DNA from: Candidatus Altimarinota bacterium
Lineage (GTDB): Bacteria > Patescibacteriota > Gracilibacteria > BD1-5 > UBA6164
Direction of reading: 5' to 3'
Assembly: GCA_943356435.1 (NCBI GenBank)
Contig: CALREY010000003.1
Location: 91,409 to 155,408, forward strand
DNA length: 64,000 nucleotides
Shown: piece after piece, positions 1 to 9,855 of the stretch
Numbering within the stretch: position 1 is the stretch's first letter
Layout: every line of letters starts with the position of its first letter
Translations under genes and position numbers: made by a program
Notes under the pieces: model-generated
The model's input: the letters and a program-made list of their open reading frames with translations, nothing else
Database searches by the model: none
Told to the model about the DNA's origin: nothing

Positions 1-76
1 CTTTTATTTTATCTTCTTCTGTGATTTTTGATTTCTTATTTTCTTGATCTTTGATAGCACCTGCTTCTATTGGCAT
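1..76 (-). CDS. Hypothetical protein, N-terminal fragment
   Basis: Only the first 25 codons lie in the window; the gene runs off the left edge. It starts with MPIEAGAIKDQENKK and is Lys/Glu-rich and hydrophilic, so there is no signal peptide or membrane segment at the start. It is divergent from the SPFH gene, with about 130 bases of AT-rich spacer between the two starts. No family can be named from so short a piece. Confidence 0.4.
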   Translation of the reverse strand, partial: MPIEAGAIKDQENKKSKITEEDKIK

Positions 77-208
77 ATATCAATAATTAATAATAAAATA
101 TATTATTATATTACATTATTTTTTAAAATATTCAATTTTAAATTTTTCTTGCAATATTTCTATAAATTGTATATAATATTTTTACTTATAATTTAACTAT
201 ATTTATAT

Positions 209-1156
209 ATGTGATTAATAATATTGTTAATTGAGATTTTCATTTGAGTAGCTTTGATAATGATTCCAGAGGTTTGAATAATGATATGAATTGTTTATTT
301 TATTTTCTTATTAATATCATGAGTTGTAATAGTACAACCAAATAGTGTAAGGAGTAAGGAAGTATTTGGTAAATATACTTGAGTACTTAGACAATGATTC
401 AATCTAGTTATACCTTTTGTTACTAGAACTATAAGACTTGATTTACAAAGAAAAAACTTCCCAGTAGAAGTAGAATGAGTAACTCAAGACAATGTAAATG
501 CATTTATATGATTAAATGTTATCTATTATATTGAGGATGATAATGATGCTACTACTAATGGTAATATATATAAAGCTATATATAGTATAGATGATCCAAA
601 AACAATGATAAAATCAACTATTGATGAACAATTGAGGGCGATGATTGTGACTTTTACTCATAAAAATATATTTGCTAAGAGAGAAGAAATCTGAGAATCA
701 ATAGAAGAAAGACTAAGAGTTAAATTATCTACATTTTGATTCAAACTTGATTCTATTCAAGTAAGAGATGTGAAACTAGATAGTGCAGTAATGGCTGCTA
801 TGAACAAAATAGTAGAAACAGAAAAATATAAAGAAGCAGCATTCAACGAAGCTGAAGCTAAAAAAATCATGCAAGTAAAACAAGCTGAAGCAGAAAAAGA
901 ATCAAAAATACTTCTATGAGAAGGTATGGCAGGTCAAAGAATGAAAATAGCTGAATGATTCAAAGAATCAGTAGATATGATCAAACAAGCAGACAATTCT
1001 CTAACTGCTGAAAAAGTATTAAATTTCTTACTTGATTCATCTAGAATAGAAACACTATGAAATATCTGAGCTCAAGATAATTCTAAATTAGTATATTTAA
1101 ATGAAAATCTAGAATGAAGAACTAGTAGACTTATTGCTGGAAGTGAAATAATATAA
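209..1156 (+). CDS. SPFH/band 7 domain membrane protein (stomatin/prohibitin-like)
   Basis: 315 codons reading TGA as Gly. Residues 1-45 are strongly hydrophobic (two possible membrane segments), followed by the band 7 signature region: VIVQPNSVRSKEVFGKY, then GFNLVIPFVTRTIRLDLQ, a typical SPFH opening. A Glu/Ala/Lys-rich stretch (EKYKEAAFNEAEAKK, around residues 205-245) is the usual coiled coil that drives oligomerisation. SPFH proteins form membrane-anchored rings that organise membrane microdomains or regulate membrane proteases; no NfeD partner or protease is adjacent. The start at 209 keeps the first hydrophobic segment; ATGs at 260 and 281 in the same frame are alternatives. A strong hairpin terminator follows directly. 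Confidence 0.85.
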
Positions 1157-1159
1157 GAA

Positions 1160-1189
1160 AAAATCACCACTTTTAAGTGGTGATTTTTA
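1160..1189 (+). terminator. Rho-independent terminator after the SPFH gene
   Basis: AATCACCACTT and AAGTGGTGATT form an 11-base-pair stem with a 2-base loop, followed by a T run. It starts four bases after the SPFH stop codon. Confidence 0.85.
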
Positions 1190-1248
1190 TTATCATTAAC
1201 AGTACATTAATTTAAAAATACATAAAATACTAATTTGATTAGAATTAA

Positions 1249-1935
1249 TTATTTCATATTACATTTTATATCTTCTTCTAGTTTATTCATTTTTCACCAT
1301 GATTTATTATAATCAGATGTAGTCATAAACACTCATAATCAATTTTTATACATAAATCTATATCAATTTCAACTTATAGGTACATATACAATTTCTCATA
1401 AAATTTCTCATACAGAGTTTGCTGATATACTTATGTAATCCTGATTGTTATTTTTATTTAAACTAATTCTTATATATTTAGAGTAATTGTAATCATATTT
1501 TTTAGCTTTATCTATTTTTACTCAACGTTTAATTAATATTAATTTTTGGTCATATATATATTTATCTACACTTACTACTTCACCTTTAAATAAATATCAA
1601 TCTATAACTATTGAAAATACATCTCATATTTTAGCCTTAAGAAATGGATTTATACTTACTATATTAAAGTATTTTCCACCATCATAATATACAGGATTAT
1701 CTATTTTTTTTGTATCTATTCATGAAAAATTATTTATTTCAATAAAAGGAACATACCATTTATTTTTATCATTTTTCAAATTTTCTAAATTTGCTGGTTT
1801 AACAAACCATTGTGAGAATATTGATTTAGGTGGAATTTTAATTATATTTCTATTTTCTAAATAATATTTATTATAAATAAAAATAATAAAAAATGTTAAA
1901 ATTAAAATTAATCATACATATTTTAGTTTTTTCAT
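1249..1935 (-). CDS. Hypothetical membrane-anchored protein
   Basis: 228 aa. It starts MKKLKYVGLILILTFFIIF, a single N-terminal membrane anchor or uncleaved signal, followed by a mixed, mostly beta-type extracytoplasmic region with many Tyr, Ile, Asn and Lys. No catalytic motif or cysteine pattern is visible (one Cys near the C-terminus). The gene lies 21 bases downstream of the transglycosylase-like gene on the same strand, so the two are probably co-transcribed and exported together. I do not recognise the family. Confidence 0.7.
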
Positions 1936-1956
1936 TTTCCACTTTTAAATAATATT

Positions 1957-2889
1957 TTACCTATCTATTCTCCACTTCAATATCTTTAAAAATCTAGTTA
2001 CCAATCAGTCATTTGGTCATGCTGTATCTTTGTTCAGATTTGTATTTGCAAATGTGTTTTTGTCTAAAGTTGTATCTTTTCTAATTCAATTAAATAATAT
2101 AGAATTCAGTCTTAATTCTCTGAGAGTATATGTATCATATGTTATAGCTATATTTCATGATCAAAATCTAGTTTTGTAATCATGATAAGTATTTGTATTG
2201 AAATAATTCCACTTGTTTCTAGAAAAATCTATATAATCTTGTACAGATACTGCGAATTGTTCTAGAGTAATATCTCATGGTGTATAATATTTACTACTTA
2301 TTTGAAATGGTCAGTATCAATTAGCTGGATTGGATAGATTACAATTGTATTCTATACTCCAAGTAGCTATTATTAATTCTGTTGGGAAATCATTTTTTAT
2401 AGCTATATCATTTACGAAATCAAAATATTTAGTACATTTAGCATTTACTTTTAAATCTGTTGTTATATCTTTTCAATTTTCTTCAAAAAATGATTTATTT
2501 TTTTCTATATATGCTATTTCTAATACTTTAGCATCATTTAGTTTTTTTATATTTTCTTGTTCTTGTTGTTTTTGTAATTCCACTTGTTTTTTAGTTTCTT
2601 CTGCTTGTATTGCTAAGTCTTGTTTAATTAAGTCGTCTAATACAAGTTTTTTATCATCTATTATATGAATTAATAAATAACTAATTCTTTCATTTTTGGT
2701 AACCATTAGTGATTTTTCTAGAGAATTAATCTCTCTCTTTAGCCATAATTGTCATTTGATTTTTGCTTTTTCTATTGTTTTTTGTTTTATTATTGATAAC
2801 AATTTTATTTCATTGTCTGTAGGAGCGTACGCGAAAGTGCTTGAAATAGTAAGTAGAGATAAAATAAAAATTATTAAAATTTTTCTCAT
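1957..2889 (-). CDS. Secreted lytic-transglycosylase-like protein with coiled coil
   Basis: 310 aa. Residues 1-22 are a clear signal peptide (MRKILIIFILSLLTISSTFAYA). Residues about 25-135 are Lys/Glu/Gln-rich and predicted coiled coil. The C-terminal half has a lysozyme-like SLT pattern: ATWSIEYNCNLSNPANGYGP then FQIS, where the Glu of WSIEYN is the likely catalytic acid and GPFQIS matches the SLT G-x-[FM]-Q-[IF] motif. SLT enzymes cleave the MurNAc-GlcNAc bond of peptidoglycan outside the membrane. Assignment rests on these motifs only. The gene is first of a likely two-gene unit with the membrane-anchored protein downstream. Confidence 0.6.
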
Positions 2890-3011
2890 AAATTAGTTTA
2901 AAATTTAAAAAATGTTTATATATTTTATCCATTAAATGCTAAATGTAAAATTTAAGAGTATTTACAAATAGTATATTTATTGATATATATACTTAATTTT
3001 TACAAATAATA

Positions 3012-3038
3012 TTGACTTAATTTTATAATTTATATAAT
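3012..3038 (+). promoter_or_regulatory. Sigma-70-like promoter for the small gene at 3077
   Basis: TTGACT at 3012-3017 and TATAAT at 3033-3038 with a 15-base spacer, about 40 bases before the start codon. The spacer is slightly short, but both boxes are near consensus. Confidence 0.55.
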
Positions 3039-3076
3039 AAGATTTCTTACATTAATTTAAACAATAAGGAGTAAAG

Positions 3077-3235
3077 ATGTGTAATGTAGGTAGTCCAGAT
3101 CCGAGTCTAAATTTAACTCAAAAAAACGAAGATTCAGTTAATGTTTCTGATTCGGAAGATGGCGAGAATAACGCTATAAGCTATTATGATAATGATCCTG
3201 ATGAAGGAGTGTGTTACGTATTAGCTATTGATTAA
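3077..3235 (+). CDS. Small acidic protein with strong Shine-Dalgarno site
   Basis: 52 aa, beginning MCNVGSPDPSLNLTQ and ending GVCYVLAID, rich in Asp, Glu, Asn and Ser. It is preceded by AAGGAG about 8 bases before the ATG; most other genes in this window have no recognisable Shine-Dalgarno site. It has its own near-consensus promoter and is closed by a strong terminator, so it is a complete monocistronic unit. All its glycines use GGN and it uses CCG, TCG and GGC codons that are rare around it; no TGA occurs. Two cysteines are present. I do not recognise a family; a ribosomally made short peptide or a highly expressed small protein are both possible. Confidence 0.6.
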   Translation: MCNVGSPDPSLNLTQKNEDSVNVSDSEDGENNAISYYDNDPDEGVCYVLAID

Positions 3236-3244
3236 TTCTTTTGT

Positions 3245-3280
3245 AAAAAAATCCCATAAACCTAGGTTTAAGGGATTTTT
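3245..3280 (+). terminator. Terminator after the small gene at 3077
   Basis: AAAAATCCC and GGGATTTTT enclose the 14-base perfect palindrome TAAACCTAGGTTTA, giving a long stem with one A-A mismatch, then a T run. It may also serve the Tyr/Asp-rich gene that converges from the other side. Confidence 0.85.
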
Positions 3281-3285
3281 CCTTA

Positions 3286-4218
3286 TTAATAGTAATAATC
3301 ATCATAATAATAATCATCGTAATAGTAATCATCATAATAATAATCGTCGTAGTAATAATCATCATAATAATAATAACTAGTGTTTCAATGGTAATAATTA
3401 TTGTTGTGAGTATTCCGGTTTGTTTTTTCTTGTACTTTTATACAAGATTTTCCACTTACATAGTAACCACTGTTACAAGTAGCATATGAATCATAAACAC
3501 TTACATAACCATTTACACATTTTAATTTAGTAGTTAATTTTCATCATGTAATATCCTTTATGTTTGCATAAGTTTCCCCTTCATTCATATTTGGGTAACT
3601 ATATGAAGCATAACTATTAGCTCTACATGTGTATTCTGGTTGCCGATTATGATTTTCAGGGTAATTTGTATTAGAACTTTTTACTGATACATATCAGTAA
3701 TTGCATATTAATGTAGCTGTAGTGTTTCAAACAGTTGTAGTATAAGTAGCACCATTACTAAGTGCAGGATATGAATAAGTACCTATTTTTCATGATTTAC
3801 AACCATTATCAACTGGAGGATTGTAAGTATTAGAATGAGTACTTGAACTAGTTACTGAAACATATCAATTACTACATAATAATGTTACAGTAGTGTTTCA
3901 TGATCTAGTAGAGTATGTTTGTCAGTTTGATAATTGAGGATATTTGTATGGTCAAGTATATCCTTCACTACATCATTTGTCATAATAATTATTAGAATTA
4001 TCATTGTATGTATTGAAGTTATTATTGTGGTTTGAATGATTATTATGATAATTATCATAATAATATTCGTTACTATCGTAATAATAATGACGAGTATTAT
4101 CATAGTCATAATAGTAATCATCACTACTATTTGTATAAAAATCGTATGCAAATGCTGTCTCAGAACTGATAGACATACTAGATAAAAAAACTAGAACAAT
4201 TCACAATAATTTTTTCAT
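3286..4218 (-). CDS. Secreted Tyr/Asp/Asn-rich repeat protein
   Basis: 310 aa. Residues 1-27 form a signal peptide ending around ETAFA. Residues 28-85 are a low-complexity Tyr/Asp/Asn/His region (SDDYYYDYDNTRHYYYD). The middle holds three related segments of 45-60 aa, each starting with Cys and carrying a pattern like LSNGxTYxTxxGNTTxTLxC followed by GYVSV, so a Cys-paired beta-type repeat is likely. The C-terminus is a perfect DDYYY repeat, five units, ending at the stop. The DNA under it is a 15/30-base microsatellite. No family is recognised. The composition suggests a cell-surface, metal-binding or adhesive role, but this is inference. Confidence 0.7.
3289..3376. repeat. Microsatellite coding for DDYYY units
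   Basis: Short direct repeats of the form ATCATCATAATAATA/ATCATCGTAATAGTA (15-base unit, imperfect) lie at the 3' end of the Tyr/Asp-rich gene and code for five DDYYY units. Such a tract can change length by slippage in steps of 15 bases without breaking the frame. Confidence 0.75.
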
Positions 4219-4320
4219 AATATAATATTATTTAATATAAATATATTTTATTATAAGTAATTAATTTAAAAAATCAATAGTATTTTTGACATTTTTAAAA
4301 TATTACTGATAAATTACTTA

Positions 4321-5367
4321 TTATTCTGGTTTTTTATAATAATATCATCTTTTTATTCTCCTAAATGTTTCTATAGTCCAGTTCAAATAATAGAATGGCG
4401 ATAGTACTAAATCCTGAGCATGTAGTAGACTATAATCATATCCTGCAAATTTTCTCTTGAATTGAGATACTCATGCTATAGGATGTTTAGGATTATCATC
4501 TGGTGATACTCACCAAAAATTGTACAATGTACATCCATCTCTTCTAGCTTTCAAAATAGCTTCCCATTGACATAGATAATTTGGTGAAAATTTAGGATTT
4601 AGTATATCTGATGCAGCTATATAATATACACAGGTTTTTCAGAACTTAATTGTCATTAGGATTGATTCAGTTTTCCCATTGTATGATGCTGAAATTGTCG
4701 ATATATCATTTCAAAATACTTTGTATAGATTTTTGACAAATTCACTAGAAAATGCTGAATATGTTTTCTTCCCATTTATTCTATTTGCATGATTTTGATG
4801 CATTTGTATCAATTGTTCTATATGCTCTATACTATTGTTTATCTTTATTTCTACTCATTCTTTTATTGCCCTATTTATATAATATCTATCTTTTTTCTTT
4901 ATATTATTTAGTAGTTCTTCCTCTGATTTACTTAAGTCTAGTAAATGTGTGTCTTCAGCATGTTCATGCATAGGAGCATCTATGAATTTGAGTTTTTTGA
5001 ATTGTTTTTTGTTTTCCAGTGTATTTTTTACTGCTGAGTTTAGTCTGATGAAACTCATACCATCTAGATTAGCTAATACTTTTAAATCTTCTAAAATAGA
5101 TGAAAATATAGTGAAAAAATCACCCCTAATAAGTGGTCAATGTGGTATGAAATAATAACTAGCTCTTTTTGCATTTACTTTTATAAGCAAAAATACTCAT
5201 ACTAAAGTGATATCCTTGTAAATACCATATCTAACTATTTTTTTTCAGGATAATTCTTGGAATTCTCACCATTCCCATGATTGCAAAAAACTATAGAATT
5301 CAAAATCTGATCATATGATAAAACTATCCCAAGTTTCTTTGATGAGTATTTCTTTTAATTTATACAT
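4321..5367 (-). CDS. FemAB/FemX-like peptidoglycan bridge aminoacyltransferase
   Basis: 348 aa, in the range of the FemAB family (GNAT-related, aminoacyl-tRNA-dependent transfer to the lipid II stem peptide). Supporting features: N-terminal WDSFI...FLQSWEWGEFQ, the central LLNNIKKKDRYYINRAIKEG stretch typical of FemX/MurM-like proteins, and YLCQWEAILKARRDGCTLYN then FWGVSPDDNPKHPI near the C-terminus, matching the conserved W-x-x-[IM]-x-x-[AG] and Y-[DN]-[LF]-x-G region. Its ATG overlaps the stop codon of the upstream aminotransferase gene by one base (TAATG), so it is translationally coupled in a four-gene envelope operon. Which amino acid it adds cannot be read from the sequence. Confidence 0.8.
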
Positions 5368-6635
5368 TATTTTTTAAAATTATTTAATAATTTGATTATT
5401 TTATCTGCATTTTCTAGCGTAATTAATGTGTGATTTGGTAGAGTTAAAATCCTTTTACTTATGTTTTCAGCAACAGAACATGTTCAGGTTATGTATTTAG
5501 CATCATCTATATTTGTTCAGAATGGTACTATATTGGTTTTACTCCAAGTACTTCATAACAATACATTATTATTTTTCATGTAATTGTACAATTCTTCTTT
5601 TAATTCTACTGTTTTTACTAATATAGGATATCTGAAATAATTATTTTCTTCATTTATCATTTTAGTAAATAACGGTTTGAAATATTCATTATTCAATTCC
5701 TTATCGTAGTAGTCTGATAACTTAATTCTATGATGAGTAATTTCATCTATTTTTTGCAATTGTTTTTTAGCTAAAAATGCTAAACTATTTGGTAATTTGT
5801 AGTTGAAATCTCTGAAATTGCATTTTTTTTCATTTTGACTAAGTATTTCAGTGATAAATTTTCCTTTCCTTGATAAATATATAATTATTTTTCAAATACT
5901 AAAAAAATCATAAACTTTATAAGATTTGTAAGCTGAAATATTGTATAATAAATTTTGTAATGTTAGTGTTCTACTTGGCATGATTTGTAATGATTTCACC
6001 AATTCTATTTTGTCAAAATATGCCTTGTTATTAATTATCAAAAACCCACCAGTAACTCATGAAATAACCTTGTCCCTACCTGTTGAAAATATAGAGAAAT
6101 CACCAAATGATCACAGCATCTTTCAATCTAATATACTTCACAAACTATGTGCACAATCCTCTATTACTAGTATGTTTTTTTCTTTTGCTAATAATACTAT
6201 TTCTTTTATAAATGCTGGTTTTCAAAAAGTATGTTGTACTATGATTGCTTTGGTATTTTTTGATATATTTTTTTCTAAACTAGCTATATCTAGTCATAAA
6301 TTTGTCTCATTTATATCGCTATATACTATTTTAGCTCACGACTGAATAACAGCATTAGATACTGATACACAATTATATCATGATACAATTATTTCATCAG
6401 ACTCTTTTACACCTATAATCTTAAGTACATGATAAATAGCACTTCTAGCATTATAAAAAGAGATTATTTTTGAGTCAGTATTTCATATATATGATAATAA
6501 TTCATTTTCTAGTTCTAAAGTACTGTTTCAATATCTTATAAATGGAAGTTTATACGATAAAAATCAAACAGTTTCTAAATAAACTGAGAAATTAATAGTA
6601 GTAAAAAATTCTGATATTATTGTATTTTTAAACAT
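5367..6635 (-). CDS. DegT/DnrJ/EryC1-type PLP aminotransferase
   Basis: 422 aa. Motifs of the DegT/DnrJ/EryC1/StrS sugar-aminotransferase fold appear in order: FYNARSAIYHVLKIIGV (N-terminal cofactor region), VIEDCAHSLGS (Asp that binds the pyridine nitrogen) and FSTGRDKVISGVTGG, whose Lys is the expected Schiff-base lysine. A C-terminal YFRYPILVK segment is also typical. Such enzymes make amino sugars for surface polysaccharides. It lies 22 bases after the MurF-like gene and overlaps the FemAB-like gene by one base, so a role in envelope glycan or wall assembly is likely. The substrate is unknown. Confidence 0.8.
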
Positions 6636-6657
6636 TTTTCAATTATTTATATTTTAT

Positions 6658-8370
6658 TTATGAGTCTATTTTTTCATGCACCATAGTTTTTTCTATGATA
6701 TTATTTATATATTTTCAAGCATTTCTTCATTCGAATAATATTATTTCATCATTTAATTCATTTGATAGTTTATTTAATATACTATCTTTATCAAATCATC
6801 ATTTTATCAATCATTTTATAAAATCTGATTTATGATTTACTCATACATACATTACTTTGTCTACATAATTTCATTTAGCTAATTTTTCTCATATTTCTTT
6901 GTGAATTTTAGACGATTTTGATCATAGTTCTAGTATATCATCTATTACTAAAATTTTGATTCATTTAAAACTATCTAGTGCTTCTAATCAAGCAAATAAT
7001 CATGCTTCTGATAGATTGTAAGTATCATCTATTAGTGTTAAATTATTATGTTTAATTATTGATAGAGTATTTTTAGGAGATTTGATATGTTTTAAATATT
7101 TCATCAAATCAGAAGTTTTAAATGACATATCATAGCAAAATGCTAATACTCACGAAATATTTATTATGTTATGTTCTCATATTAATGGTACATAATAAAT
7201 ACTTTTTGATCATTTGTATTCGAAATTGAACTTCGTAATTCATTCATTCACAGACAAGACTTCGAAATTTGTATCTGCTCATTTATGATTTCAGTATTTT
7301 ACTACTTTTAATTCTTTTGGTAATTCTAGCTCTCTTAATTCTTCATTATTCCAATTAATATATAGTGTTCAATTGTTTTTTATTATTGAGTGAATTATCT
7401 CGGATTTTCATTTTTTTATTTTTTCTAGTGAACCAAAAAGTCATAGATGTTGATTTCATACCGCTGTTAAAAATCAGTATTTATGGTTTACTATTTTACC
7501 TAGTAAATCTATTTCTCATAGTCTATATGCTCACATTTCTGCTATGAAATATTTGTAGGAATCATCTAATTTTTTTATTATCAAATCTGATACTCACATC
7601 TCAGTATTTATATTTTCTGGTGTTTTTAGTATAGTTGCTTCTTGTTCTAGTATAGATGTTAGATATTCTTTCACTGATGATTTACCATAACTTCCTGTAA
7701 TTCATATTTTAATTGGTTTATTATAGGTATTTGATATTTGTATAGCTTTGTTTAATATTGCATTTTTTTTCTTGATTACTATTGGTAGTGTAAGAGTATT
7801 TACTATAAATAATATAAAAGGTAAAAATATAAAATTTAATAATGTAAATGAATATATTAAATTAGCTTTTTCTATATATATTAAACTTATCAATCATATA
7901 AAATATGCAAATAAATATATAGCCTTTATCATAAGTACTCTAGAAGTGTATTTTGGTTTGATTAATTTCTTTTTAATTACTTTTCTAAATACAAAAATAC
8001 TTTGTATAATAAGAAAATAGTAAACAACTGGATATACCATTATCTCAAAAGCTGGTGTTACAAATAAATACAAAGAAAATAACAATATAATTGTTTCCAG
8101 TAATGACCACATATTTATTAATGCAGAATTTCATTGTAGTGTTTTCAAATACTCAGTAAATCTATCCCATCTATATTCTTTTAGTTGGATTACATATAAC
8201 CAAAAATTTAATTTATTAAACAATGGTAAAAATGAGAATAACAGTAATAAATAGTGCTCAAATAAGAAATTATTTGCATATTCTATATTATTTTTGTTTT
8301 CTATAAATAATTTTTGAAATATATCTATTCAAGATGTTACTGTATGAGTTATATTAGTTAGGAAATCCAT
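6658..8370 (-). CDS. MurF-like Mur ligase fused to an N-terminal membrane domain
   Basis: 570 aa. Residues 1-210 contain several hydrophobic segments (for example LETIILLFSLYLFVTPAF and LLNFIFLPFILFIVNTLTLP). A Mur-ligase module follows, with P-loop ITGSYGKSSVKEYL, the Mg-site-like FIAEMGAYRLGEIDLL, and TAVGNQHLGLFGSLEKIKKG, which matches the MurF TNIGxAHLxxFGS region. IDDTYNLSEAG corresponds to the MurF DxYNANP segment, and the C-terminal domain resembles the substrate domain. The closest known activity is D-Ala-D-Ala addition to the UDP-MurNAc-tripeptide, an ATP-dependent reaction. A membrane-tethered arrangement is unlike E. coli MurF (452 aa, soluble), so a different wall or polymer substrate is possible. 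Operon member, 3 bases after the hydrolase stop. Confidence 0.8.
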
Positions 8371-8373
8371 GTT

Positions 8374-9189
8374 TTATATATTATTTAAAAAAGTATTTAC
8401 TAGTTTTTCAGGGCTTTTTAGATGAATACCGTGTTTTTCATCTTCTAAAATAATTATTTTAGAATTAATTATATTGTTTCTCATATATATACCATCACTT
8501 ACTGGTGTATATGTATCATTTTGTCACCGAATAAGCAAAGTATCTTGCTTAATATTTGCTATAATATCTGATAAATCTGACTTTATCATGTTTAGATATG
8601 TTTCTTTCAGATATGGATTATTTTCAGCATTTAGATAATCTTGTCATCATATTGCTCTATAGAATAATTTCCTAAGACTTTTTATTAATTTGTTTCATCA
8701 TTCCCATTTCTCACGTACTGGAATAATAGAAAGTATTTTTTTAACTGTTTTTGAGAATTTGTTTAGTATTTTTCTTTTTAGACTTCTCTTTCTATCATTT
8801 CTGATTCAAGCAGAATTATTTAGTATCAATCTAGAAATATCTATTTTTCATCTATTTGCTAATTTGATACTTATTGCTCATCAATTACTATGTCACCATA
8901 ATATAATATTTTTTAATCATAGCTCTAGGATGAATTCTTCTACTACATTTGCATAATCATCTAGCTCAAATATATGGTCTATCTGAGTTTTTCAAAATCA
9001 TGGTAAATCAGGGATAATCACATTGAATCCAGCTTGGAATAATAATTCTCATACTTGTAACCAACTTTGGCTACTACCTCACCATCAATGCAGTATAACT
9101 ATTGTATTTTCATTTGCTTCATCTACGAAATCTTCATAATGTATTAGGATATTTGTTTTTTTCAGTGTTAGGTCTTCAGTGTTGTACAT
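8374..9189 (-). CDS. Alpha/beta hydrolase
   Basis: 271 aa. The oxyanion-hole motif HGWGGSS is at residues 34-40 and the nucleophile elbow GHSNGG at 99-104 (Ser101). A DLPGFGKT segment sits at 61-68. Near the C-terminus are RGQNDTYTPV (likely catalytic Asp) and EKHGIHL (likely catalytic His). All triad elements of the fold are present, and five of the motif glycines are TGA. The substrate is unknown; esterase, lipase or peptidase-like activity is possible. It is first of the four-gene envelope operon, so a role in processing envelope material is plausible but not shown. Confidence 0.85.
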
Positions 9190-9193
9190 ATAA

Positions 9194-9225
9194 AAAATAA
9201 GAAGTAATTAATTACTTCTTATTTT
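9194..9225 (-). terminator. Hairpin terminator upstream of the envelope operon
   Basis: A perfect 32-base palindrome, AAAATAAGAAGTAATT followed by its complement. It sits 75 bases after the stop of the gene at 9300-9827 and just before the hydrolase start, so it should end that upstream transcript. Both sides have A/T tails. Confidence 0.75.
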
Positions 9226-9299
9226 AGGGATTTTTTGATTAAAATAAAGTTTATTTTTTATAATAAACTATATATTAAAATTTAGTAAGTCTTAATACA

Positions 9300-9827
9300 C
9301 TATTTATTATCTAACAATTTATTAATCATATCAATTACATTTTTTTCTTCTTCATGTTTTTCAGCAAAAAAAGTTGTTCCTGGAGTTTTTAGCTTACTTC
9401 AGTAAATTTCTAATCTGTAACTTTTGTTTTGTTCACAAATAAAAGTAAGTGATATATGGCTAATTGTAGGTGCAAAACTTACAAACATTTCTCAATCTTC
9501 AGGTAATTTATTCAGATTGCTTGTAATATTATTTATAGTTTCTTTATCTGTAATTGTAATTTCTTTATTAGGCTTATCTTGAGATGCTTCATTGTATTTT
9601 TGAATAATTAACTCATTACAATTACTAATTTTGAAAGTTGTTTCAGAAATTGCTAGTTTCTTTATTTTTTCTTGCAATTCTGTACTATTAATTTCAGTAA
9701 TTTTGTTATTCATTTGTTTATCATAATTATTTCATACTATGCTAGGTGAATTATTTGTAAAATATTTCATATACATCAATGCAGAAAATACAATTATTAT
9801 AAAGACTATTATCATTATTTTTGTCAT
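9300..9827 (-). CDS. Hypothetical membrane-anchored protein
   Basis: 175 aa. MTKIMIIVFIIIVFSALMYM at the N-terminus is a single membrane anchor or signal. The rest is hydrophilic (KITEINSTELQEKIKKLA) with two cysteines (NCNEL and FICEQNKSY) that could pair outside the membrane. The final third (SFAPTISHISLTF) looks beta-rich. It lies 28 bases after pcrA on the same strand and is closed by the palindromic terminator at 9194. I do not recognise the family. Confidence 0.7.
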
Positions 9828-9855
9828 TTTTAATTTTTTTATTTTAACCAATAAA

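Noticed and set aside
3885..4176. Ile/Thr-rich minus-strand frame inside the Tyr/Asp-rich gene
   Set aside because: It is a shifted reading of a low-complexity ATT/ATA/TAT tract. The chosen frame gives a signal peptide and regular Cys repeats.
5941..6345. 134-codon plus-strand frame opposite the aminotransferase gene
   Set aside because: The minus strand holds the PLP lysine motif and the whole DegT-type fold; the plus frame has no recognisable content.
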